In this document: positions 20,620 to 28,632 of the stretch, piece by piece
How positions within the stretch are numbered: the stretch's first letter is position 1
How the letters are laid out: each line of letters begins with the position of its first letter
The notes under the pieces: model-generated
Databases searched by the model: none
Seen by the model: the letters and a program-made list of their open reading frames with translations, nothing else
Told to the model about the DNA's origin: nothing
Source of the DNA: Zopfochytrium polystomum
Taxonomy: Eukaryota; Chytridiomycota; Chytridiomycetes; Chytridiales; Chytridiaceae
DNA length: 28,632 nt
Direction: 5' to 3'
NCBI GenBank assembly: GCA_025765615.1
Contig: JAIVFJ010000518.1
Coordinates: 1 to 28,632, forward strand
Translations under genes and position numbers: made by a program

Positions 20620-22939
20620 ATGCTGGCGGCTTCGGCGTCGACCGGCGCAGACGACGACGACGACGGAGGCGCCGGCGTTGGCGGCGGCGGCTTTGCCTTC
20701 GCTGGCATGACCGACCCGCCGGCACTACCGCAGCAGCAGCCGCAGCCGCTGCCGCAGCCGCCGCGTCCGTCTTCGTACACTTCGCCGATGTCTCCTCTGT
20801 TTCCCTTCGACGTGATCAATGGTATGTGCGCGCCAACACAACAACAAAACACAACAACACAAACACTCGCCCTCTTCCTGCCTCCTTGTCCCCGCCCTTG
20901 GCGCTGACTGACTCTGCGGTTTGGTTGTAGTCAAGATCATGCTGCTTGGCGACTCTGGCGTGGGCAAATCGCAGCTGTTTGGCCGTCTTACAAAGAAGAC
21001 TTTCTCCGACTTCCCCAAGCCCACCGAAGGGATCGACTTTGCGACCCATACCATTAAAATTTCAAACGGAAGAGTTATAAAGGCTCAAATAATGGACACA
21101 TCCGGTGCGGGGAAAAGCAGGTCGATCATCCAGAACTACTGGGCGTTGGCAACTGGTGCTTTGGTTGTTTACGACGTGACAAATAAGGATAGCTTCAGCA
21201 GCGTTCGAAAGTGGGTCCGCGACTTCAAAGACCGACACAGGTCGATTGATCCAACTATCATGGTGGTAGGCAATAAGTGCGAACCTGATAACGATGACTA
21301 CAGAGAAGTTTCTATTGGCGAGGCGCAAGCGTATGCCCTCGCTCAAGGTTTCTTCTTCATGGAGGTGTCCGCCCTGGAAAGTATTAATGTCGACTTGGCT
21401 TTTGGAGTGCTCCTCACTGAGGTCTACCACTCCCTGCTGGAAAGAAAGGCGAAGGCTCAGTTGGAGAATAAGCAACCTTTGCAAGCTCATCATGATGAGA
21501 AAGATAAGCCAAGTAGTCTTAAGAGGCGCAGCTCTCAGTATTCCATCAACGGCCTTCTGCTTCGGTCACCGACCGATGCAAGACCTGAGACGCCCACTGC
21601 ACCTGCAGCCGAAGATACTATGGAGAACCGTTTTCGTAATATTTTGGGCTGGGTGACTGGATCCACCGAGGAGTCGACCTCTCCAACTTCCACAACCCCT
21701 TTAAACAACGACAGTTCCTTTAAAGCGCACACTCCCTTGACACCTGTCAGTCCTCTTGCGGCCCATTCTGAGTCTGCTACGGCGACCCCGCGTTCTGGTT
21801 CATACTGGACTACGATCAGGGACAGCTTGTCATCAGTTATAGCCACTGGTTCCGCACCCAGCACGGACTCGGCGTCGTCCGTATCGGGAGCTCCACTGGA
21901 TGGCGCTCGTCGAGCAGAGCTCGCCCTTGCAGAGGCTCTTTCTCGCGCCAAAAGTATTCCCATGGTCGACAATGATGAGTTGTTCGACGACTTGACTGTT
22001 GACCGGGAATCTCCAGTTCGGATGACACAGTCCTCCCCTCCCCCCCACGGCTTACCCAAAATTCAGCGAAGGACTTCTTCCAAGCGCCGGACAGCCCAAA
22101 GCGAAAACCAGCCATTTATTCCACCTCGACGGGAGTCAATATCTGCTCCAGCTTCACCGCTTCGACTGGTTACTGGAAACGCTGATGCTACACATATCCA
22201 CTCTTCATATCGAGCAGCGCACCCTGCAGCAACACCCATAAGAAACCCGAGCAAGCTCGGACAAGAAGCTTCCAGCACTATGGATGATCGATTGGCCCAG
22301 CCGGATTCTCCGAGCTCCCTTACACCGACGTTGCAATCCGCCGACACCGAGATCATCCTCACTGGACCGCCCAGCCCTGACCCGTCGAACGGTGTGGATG
22401 ATGACAACGTGGAGGTGGACGAATACAATAGCTCTCCGTCACCTGAAAGGGACCCACCAATGCTGGCTGATTCGAGAAAGGGTTCTCGGACAACTGTAGG
22501 ATCTCCGGCGCAGCAGTCAAATTCTTCCTTGCCGCGCGTGGCTCCTTCAACTTCTTATACCCATCACACCCATTCAAACTCACTCTCTTCGTCCGTATCC
22601 ATATCAAGCTCTACACCGTCCTCCCCAACGTCCGTCACTTCAAACCGCAGCAGCCCATTCCTTCCAAATGGCACTCGTCTCGAAATGGACCTTGTGACGC
22701 TCGGGGGACAGCAGCGCAGCCTTCGCGCAGCCGTTGCTGCAACTGGTGTCGGGGAGGAATCCGCCTATGTGGGACCCGGCGGGACTGATGGAAATGCGTC
22801 GGGAACAAAGGTGGAGCCTGTTAGGCGGCGAACGGTCGGGAGCGTCGGCCTTGCGAGTGCTCGGGACATGGCGTCAAGGCGCGGGCGAGGAAGGGGAGCA
22901 AGCCCTCGTGGAAGAGGCAGCCCACTGTCAAGAGACTGA
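20620..22939 (+). CDS. Rab11-like GTPase with degenerate catalytic motifs and long Ser/Pro-rich tail
   Basis: Two exons, join(20620..20821, 20931..22939), 736 residues, phase 1 on both sides. Residues 1-67 are Gly/Asp/Pro/Gln-rich. The G domain spans ~68-240: P-loop GDSGVGKS (74-81), switch I Thr99 (PTEGIDFATHTI), FATHTIKISNGRVIKAQI, then DTSGAGKS (123-130) where Rabs have DTAGQE, so the catalytic Gln is Ala127. The base-recognition motif is NKCE (182-185) instead of NKxD; the last motif SALES matches Rab11 SALDS. AFGVLLTEVYHSL also resembles Rab11. About 495 residues of Ser/Pro/Thr-rich sequence follow, ending in an RGRG-rich tail (RGRGRGASPRGRGSPLSRD) with no C-terminal cysteines for prenylation. 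Rabs normally switch vesicle trafficking as prenylated GTPases; this one may bind GTP but is predicted to hydrolyse poorly and not to insert a lipid tail. Confidence 0.85.
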
Positions 22940-23675
22940 TGCTGGGTTTTACTTGAAGCCAAAGAAAGAGGAGAACATTTAAATAGAGGAGAAGAAATGG
23001 AAGATGTTTGCTTGTGAACAGGTGAAGATGACGCCTCACATTGGCACAACCCATCGACTGACAAACGCGCCACTGCTCCCACGCAGCTTCTTCCCACCCA
23101 GGCAGCTGTCAATCAACGCTGCAAAGGCAGGTAGGAAGGCAGGCAGGTAGGAAGGCAGGCAGGCAGGCAGGCAGCAGTGAAGTCGGAACTGGCCGTTCCA
23201 CCTTCATTTGCTGTGCCCTCTCGACCGTTGGTGTTTGTGTGCTGAGCGAGTTCGGATGATTTCTGCGCGCGCTGGCGCAATTGTCTCCTCTCCATCACGG
23301 CAGCGCCAGCGCCGTCATCGATGCTGCACTGTTTCAGGAACTACTCCAAGTCACCACTCCGTTCACAATATATAAAGTTAGTTTTAGCCCAATATTTGAT
23401 TTCCCTCATACTTGGGCCCAAATATCAGGGTCAAAGGAGTGAGTTGTTAGGCAGAACTTACTGCTTAGCAGCAAGAGGCACAAGACAGACCCAAACCTAT
23501 TGTGACTGTCAGTTATTGTTCTCACAATGCCCATGCGGAGAGCAAGCCACCACCAATGCAGACCTGGGCACTGGCTTGCACTGTTGACCAATACTCTGAG
23601 TATTAAGTGGAACAGAAACCTGGTGTAAACAGTTCTCCTCCTCCTCTGCCCAAGCAGATAATATAGGAAAGGGTT
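22940..23675. other. Intergenic: Rab-like gene 3' flank passing into repeat-derived DNA
   Basis: No gene seen. The first part is host-like and holds a tetranucleotide repeat (about 23125-23174). From about 23330 the sequence becomes poor in CpG and resembles the retroelement debris that follows, so an insertion boundary probably lies near 23300-23400. Confidence 0.5.
23125..23174. repeat. Tetranucleotide microsatellite (AGGC)n with AGGT/AGGA variants
   Basis: A run of AGGC units is interrupted by GTAGGA. It differs in sequence from the CTGT repeat on the other side of the Rab-like gene. Confidence 0.85.
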
Positions 23676-24287
23676 TTACCCTGTGCCAGTCATTTGAAAT
23701 GCTTCGGCCAATCTGTAACCAGTGTGGTCAGAGTGGCGTACCGCTCCTGGACTGCCGAACCAGAGTCTGGGTTTTGCCAAACGACTGTAAGTCACAAGCC
23801 ACTTGTCCTGCTGTGAACCAGTGTGGTCCTGCAGGGCGTACTTGTCATTGAGCCACTTGTACTGGTCAGTGCAGTTGGTGATGTTTGCCGCATTCATGGA
23901 GCGCACATCCTCAATGCGCGAGCAGGAGTCGAGGGTAGCAACCGCCTTGTTGTGTTGGGCCTCAAGCTCCCTGTAGGTCTTGTGTTCTTGGCGTATACCA
24001 GTGTGGTACTTGTCAAGGGCAGCGTGGTGCAGACGGTACATCTCACTGTACGCAGCCTTGGCCTCTGCCGTTGTTGAGGATTCAGGGGGAGAACCAATGC
24101 TGGGAGGAGCAGCGCCAATGCTGACCTTGCTGCAGTGCTCGCTGAACGTACTGAAGTAATCAGGCTTGAGGAAGCTGGCAACAAGATTGTATGCCATGAC
24201 CGGCTTGATGACTTCTTCCACATGCAGTTCCCAAGCCTGGTAGCTGTAAGAAGAGAAGCGGACAGCCTTGGGGGTTGAAGAAGACAT
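23676..24287 (-). CDS. Copia-type gag-like ORF, retrotransposon fragment
   Basis: From the Met at 24287 this frame gives ~203 residues ending in TAA: MSSSTPKAVRFSSYSYQAWE, then a helical region (YSEMYRLHHAALDKYHTGIR, EHKTYRELEAQHNKAVATLD). A Trp-containing start and an all-helical body fit the gag-like (UBN2/DUF4219-type) polyprotein of Ty1/copia elements, though similarity is weak. No CCHC knuckle is visible. The frame stays open upstream to 24905, but that part is microsatellite and minisatellite and is probably not coding. No pol follows it on the minus strand, so it is a truncated piece. Confidence 0.45.
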   Translation of the reverse strand: MSSSTPKAVRFSSYSYQAWELHVEEVIKPVMAYNLVASFLKPDYFSTFSEHCSKVSIGAAPPSIGSPPESSTTAEAKAAYSEMYRLHHAALDKYHTGIRQEHKTYRELEAQHNKAVATLDSCSRIEDVRSMNAANITNCTDQYKWLNDKYALQDHTGSQQDKWLVTYSRLAKPRLWFGSPGAVRHSDHTGYRLAEAFQMTGTG

Positions 24288-24548
24288 GCATGGTAGCGGC
24301 TTGGTGGACCAGGGGACTTGTCTAGAGCGGTAGCCCTTTTCTTGTAGAGAGCCAAGAGCCCTTTGTTGCCTTACAGTAGCTGGTGAGCCGGTGCTCACAG
24401 ACAGGTTGGTCTTGTTTAGAGTCAGAAACCCTTTTCTTGTAAGAGCAGCAGGGCCCTGTTCGAGCGTACAAGTGTGGCCGACGGCTTGTAGGTAGCTTTG
24501 TGATGAAATCCCACCCAGGACCGGAGGGACTTGGTGTGTGTGGGGATG

Positions 24549-24572
24549 AAGAGAGAGAGAGAGAGAGAGCAG
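24549..24572. repeat. (GA)n microsatellite
   Basis: About 12 GA units are followed by a longer GA-rich stretch (to about 24660). It lies upstream of the gag-like ORF on the minus strand. Confidence 0.8.
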
Positions 24573-24856
24573 TGATGATGGAAAAGGGGGAGGAGTGAGA
24601 GGATGGAGAGAGGAGAGAGGAGTGAGTGGGCAGAGATGGAAGAGAGAGCAAATGGAGGAAGAGAGATTGGCTTGTTTTGCACTGGATTCTGTCAAAGCAG
24701 CAAGGAGGGGGTTGGATTCCTTGTTTGATCTCTGTGAGAGGTTGCTGCTTTTATACTCCTGCAGATTGGAGCCATCAGAAAACAGAGGGAGCAGTGGGCT
24801 GCACAGAGCAGGCCACAGAAATGAGATAAAACAGGCTGAGCACCAACCCCCAGCCT

Positions 24857-25061
24857 GGGCTAAGTACCCATTCAGGGCTGAGTACCACCCAGGGCTGGGC
24901 ATCACTCAGGGCTGAGTACCAACCAGGGCCAAGTACCAGCCTGGGCTGAGCACCACCCAGGGCTGAGTACCAGCCTGGGCTGTGCACCACCCAGGGCTAA
25001 GTACCAGCCAGGGCTGAGTACCACCTTGGGCTGAGTACTTTGTCTGGGCTGAGTACCACCA
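24857..25061. repeat. 17-bp minisatellite, unit GGGCTGAGTACCACCCA, about 12 copies
   Basis: Twelve units of 17 (one or two of 18) bases begin GGGCT/GGGCC; most contain GTACC. Copies differ mainly at 3-5 positions, so it is old or diverged. No CpG occurs in the array. Confidence 0.88.
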
Positions 25062-25298
25062 GGAACCAATTTACAGCTTGTTTGAGAAACAGTTGCTTGT
25101 AATTGGTTTGGTTGTTTCCAAATCAGGAAGCTTGTTTGGGAAACAAGCCGCTTTTTTTCCTTGTTTTTAGAAATCCAATGATTGGTGCAATCTCTGGTGA
25201 GCTCAGTTTTTATCTCACTTTTAGAAATGCAGTGATTGGTGCAATCCCTGATTCCTAAATGCCTGTTGCATTGCTCAGATTGCACAGCACAGCAGAGG

Positions 25299-25397
25299 GC
25301 GGAATTCCAGATCAGGGAGGGATTTCCAATGCAGAAAGCGGAATTCCAATGCAGAGAGCGGAATTCCAGATCAGGGAGCGGAATTCCAATGCATGGG
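25299..25397. repeat. 20-bp tandem repeat with two alternating unit types
   Basis: Five units of 19-20 bases begin GCGGAATTCCA (second copy GGGATTTCCA). They alternate between an ...AGATCAGGGA type and an ...ATGCAGAGA type, suggesting a ~40-bp higher-order unit. Each full unit contains the palindrome GGAATTCC. Confidence 0.85.
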
Positions 25398-25740
25398 GCA
25401 GTGGTACACTGCTTCTGCATGCTTGCTGTGCTGTGTTACATGTGCAGAGTGCGTAGTTGGAGCGTTTTTCTGCATGTTCTAATTGCATTGTTCCTACCAG
25501 TTTTATTGAGAACAGACCAATGAAAAAATAAAGAAAACCCTTCTGATCTCATCCCCTTTTATGAGACATTGCATCATGGTAGCAGGTGATAGGGCTTTTT
25601 AGCTCTGCCATCAATTTGTTAACTCTGTCCATCTGGGCTTAGCACTTCTCCCACAGAAGTGTTTCAGTCCTAAGTCATTTCCAGAAGTGAGGGGCCATTG
25701 GCCAGGCATAGTAAGACTTTGCATTTCTGCTCAGTCTGTC

Positions 25741-25809
25741 AACTAGCATGTCTCAAACTTGGCACCTTCCCAATTGAAGGGAGTGCTCCAACCACTGAGC
25801 AAGGGAGCC
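25741..25809 (-). repeat. tRNA-derived SINE-like head (degenerate)
   Basis: Read on the minus strand, it starts GGCTCCCTTGCTCAGTGGTT, an acceptor-like arm followed by a D arm (GCTC...GAGC) that matches the pol III A box. An anticodon-like arm follows (CTCCC TTCAATT GGGAA; loop would read CAA), then AAGTTTGAGAC, a B-box-like segment with TG where CG is expected. The T stem and 3' acceptor strand do not pair, so it is not a working tRNA gene. It is best read as the head of a tRNA-derived SINE whose body would extend below 25741. Confidence 0.6.
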
Positions 25810-26153
25810 TTGTGTCAGCAATAAGAATCAAGACTGTGTCTTTCTGTTTGCAACATCGCCAATAATAAATTATATAGTAGAGCTCAGAGGCAGACAGACG
25901 TAGCCAGTCAGAGGCTGTATGGAAACCCAATAAATAATAAGAGAGTAGGAATCCAAGCCTAGTCATGTTTTGCCAGCAAAACGTGGATTGAGACGGGGTG
26001 GTAATCCTCACAATTACCAGTTAAAAAGTGGGTATACACATAATTCATCTGAGGTCACAGGCTCGACAGCCTGTTGTCCTCACAGTCCCTCTCGCTTCAA
26101 CTTCTTTGTGAATACTGCTTCATGTCCCATCACTCAAGGAACCGCTCCTCTTT

Positions 26154-28632
26154 GTGTCGCATGTCCTCCAAGATCCAACTGCTGGGATGCTATTCACTCA
26201 AGATTCTGTCTTTCTTCTTGATTTTGCTACACTCGCATCTCAACACAGCATCAAGATTGGCAAACGACGTGACCGCCTTTACTATCTCATCCCAGTCCAG
26301 CACCCAGCTGCACAGAGGACAATTTCAGTTGAGCCCATTGCCTACACATCACCAGCAACTGCACGCGACCTATGGCACTGACATTTTGGCCACATCAACT
26401 GAGAGCAAGTACGCGACACTCTCAAGTCTGGTGAAGTCGACAGTGCTCATGCTCCACCACCAACAACACGTGAGCCTTGCCTCATTTGTGATATCGCAAA
26501 GATGCGCCAGCAACACCTCATGGCTAAACCTTGTTTTGATTTTGCCCTGCTGCAGATGCTGTGTACCAACCAAACTGGAAAGATCAGTACATGTTCTCTT
26601 GACAGTTCCAACTACTTTGAAGTTATTGTCGACTACGCCACAGGCTATACTTGGGTCAACACTGTCACTCGCACCGCAGGCGTCACTCAATGGATAATTG
26701 ATCGCATTGATTTTGAAGAGCAACTCTTCCCCACTCGTTGAACACTATTTGTACAGGCAGACAACCTTGGCCTTAACACTCTGCAATTTGAGGCCTACTG
26801 TATCAACCACCAACCTCCCATCATCTTTCAGCCTTCTGTCCCTTATGTCAAAGAGGGTAATGGTGTTGCAGAAAATGCCATCAAGGTCATCACCCACATT
26901 GCATCCTGTCTCCTGAGTGAAGCCCAGCTTCCACGGTTCTTCTGGTCCGATGCAATACGCCATGCCTCATTCCTGCGCAATTGTGTGCAACACACTTGCA
27001 CTGGTCGAATTCCATTTGAATATTACCAAGGCTGAAAATCCAACCTACGCCACTTTGGAATTTTTGGCTGCCTCATTGTCACACTCAACAATGAGTATAC
27101 AGAACCTGCAAACTCACACAAGACCAAGTTCTCTCCTTGGGCCTCACTTGGACTCTTGGGTTTCGACACAGACAGCAAGTCTATTGCCCTCAGCTATGAC
27201 TTTATTGCACAGACCATTCTTCGGACACGCCTTTTACGGATTTTCCTGAATCTGACAACTCTCCTTCTTTCAAGCCGGTTGAGCCACCTTTTGACTCCTA
27301 CCGTCGATTATCCAACTCTCCTCCTGACGGTGCTCCCTCCACTCCTACTTGCCAGCAACTGCACGAGGCTTCCAGGGGGGGACAGCTGCCATCATCATCA
27401 ACAAACACCTCAGATCAACCTCCAACTCTTCCCCAAGATATGGAAGACAATAATGACGATGACAACTATGGTTGGAACCCTGACACATTCGCTGTCGTCC
27501 TGGGCGAAGATGAAGACAAACCTGAAGAGAGCCAAGCTCCAATGGCATATCATATAGCAGCATCCATCCACACTGAACCGGAACCTGTCATTGAAGCACC
27601 TTCCACCATCTGTCATTGTCAACATCAAAGATGCACCAACTGGACTTTGGAAGCTACTTGAAAATCAAACAATCACTCGCCATCTCTTGCAACTCTACCT
27701 TGCATCAGCCACATCAGAACCACACTTCCCAAAGCACTTCCCTAAAGAACCAATCCACCAATCACAACTCCCACCAGTGCCACGTTCCCACAAGGAAGCC
27801 CACGCATCAGACTATAACGAAGAATGGACTGCATCTGAACTTGAGGAATTTCACTCTCTCATGGACAAGCACAAGGTATGGGAGTGGGCAGTTCTTCCTC
27901 CTGGCAAGCGCGCAATGTTCTGCAAATGGGTTTATGCCTACAAGCTCAACCCTTTTGGCTGGCTGAAGTGATGGAAAGCCCGTCTTGTTGCATGTGGAAA
28001 GACCCAACGCGAAGGCATCGACCACACAGACACCTTTTCTCCTGTCGTCTGAATCCAGGCCATCCAGCCTGCCTGTACGCTTTTCTCAAAGAAGTCATCT
28101 ATACGCATCCACCAAAAGGCCACAAGCGATTCACTCCAGATGGAAAGAAACTATTCTGCAAACTCCTCAAGAGCCTCTATGGACTCCATCAATCTGGATG
28201 AAACTGGTTCCTGGCCCTTCGCAAGTTCATTGTCAAGAAATTCAGCTTCAATCAATCTCTTGCTGAGCCCTGCCTCTTCTTTTGAGTAGACACTCAGCAG
28301 CAAACGTTTGAAATCATCTTTGCCTTGTCGATGACATCAATGTCATGGCCAACACCCCAGCTCTCGTTGCAAAATTGAGGATGCTTTTCGCGCTGAGTAC
28401 AGCATGTCTCCTGAGGAAATCACTGTCAGCCAAGTGATTTGCATCCACCTCAAGCACAACGCCAAAGGCATTTGGATGGGCCTAGACAAATACACCAGGA
28501 CAATTCTCACTGAAGAGAAAATGTGGGACGGCCTTGATATTGCATCAACTCCAATGTCAATCACCTTCATGCATGACGAAATGTCAATCAAACTCAGCGA
28601 GAGCGACTCAAGCTGGTATCAATCCACACTGT
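26154..28632 (+). pseudogene. Ty1/copia pol (gag-pre-integrase, integrase, reverse transcriptase), broken; runs off window
   Basis: Mostly one frame from 26154: a pre-integrase region, LWH-stop-HFGHIN with CLIC (HHCC zinc finger), an integrase core (VDYATGYTWV; ADNLGLN; NGVAENA, the D-D-E positions), LPRFFWSDA, and PFEYYQG-stop-KSNLRHFGIFGC. A variable acidic linker in another frame follows (27270-27660). The reverse transcriptase has EWTASELEEFHSLMDKHKVW, KARLVACGKTQREGIDHTDT, FSPVV, KLFCKLLKSLYGLHQSG, VDDI (28327-28338, catalytic Asp pair) and GIWMGLDKYTRTILTEEKMW. Stops are TGA at 26379, 26400, 26739, 27033, 27969, 28050, 28199 and 28283, plus at least three frameshifts and an apparent deletion near 28060-28090. 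The element is inactive; its 3' end (RNase H, LTR) is outside the window. Confidence 0.9.

Noticed and set aside
24288..24905. N-terminal 206 codons of the minus-strand frame around the gag-like ORF
   Set aside because: Encoded by the 17-bp minisatellite and a (GA)n-rich tract; open by composition, with the gag-like part starting at Met 24287.
25741..25809. Functional tRNA gene
   Set aside because: The acceptor 3' strand and T stem do not pair and the B box is degraded; treated as a SINE-like relic.
26367..28290. TGA reassigned to arginine
   Set aside because: Host genes in the window end in TGA at conserved C-termini, and the element also has frameshifts and a deletion; CpG deamination explains the pattern.

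Overview
This is nuclear DNA of an intron-rich eukaryote. The coding genes carry many short GT-AG introns (about 40-145 bases, two or three longer), CTRAY-like branch sites, and GC-rich, CpG-rich exons with Ser/Ala/Asp/Thr homopolymers. I could assemble most genes only by joining exons by homology and codon phase. The gene set (SGT1, methylcrotonyl-CoA carboxylase beta, cytosolic-type glycyl-tRNA synthetase, CypG-like cyclophilin, Ctr copper transporter with a Cys-rich ectodomain, SSUH2-like zinc-finger protein, Rab11-like GTPase, Ty1/copia debris) fits a unicellular eukaryote. An early-diverging (zoosporic-type) fungus or an amoebozoan is possible; the window alone does not decide.

Layout. 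About 0.2-2.6 kb, minus strand: SSUH2-like Cys-rich protein with a C-terminal membrane anchor. About 2.6-3.2 kb: divergent promoter with a 10-bp tandem repeat. 3.2-4.6 kb, plus: SGT1 in four exons, one of 29 bases. 5.2-8.4 kb, plus: mitochondrial MCC beta in 18 exons. 8.6-10.6 kb, minus: two-exon Ctr copper transporter. 10.6-11.3 kb: microsatellite-rich spacer. 11.3-14.9 kb, minus: glycyl-tRNA synthetase, apparently with an upstream exon giving a mitochondrial presequence. 15.0-16.3 kb, plus: CypG-like cyclophilin starting head to head with the GlyRS gene and containing an apparent one-base frameshift. 16.3-17.8 kb: unassigned, ending in a 32-base T run. 17.8-20.1 kb, plus: coiled-coil protein of unknown function. 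20.6-22.9 kb, plus: Rab11-like GTPase with degenerate catalytic motifs, a long Ser/Pro-rich tail and no prenylation cysteines, flanked by two tetranucleotide repeats.

From about 23.3 kb to the end the character changes: CpG becomes rare and the sequence is repeat debris. It holds a gag-like ORF on the minus strand, two minisatellites, a tRNA-derived SINE-like piece on the minus strand, and a broken Ty1/copia pol on the plus strand running off the window. Eight in-frame stops in the pol are all TGA, mostly where copia proteins have Arg, which is the footprint of CpG deamination of CGA codons.

The genes are unrelated housekeeping functions (chaperone/ubiquitin-ligase adaptor, leucine catabolism, copper uptake, translation, splicing-associated folding, trafficking). 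I see no operon-like system and no clearly new multi-gene system. The most unusual items are the Rab-like pseudo-GTPase, the Ctr transporter with its Cys-rich ectodomain, the dual-targeted GlyRS model and the CpG-decayed retroelement.
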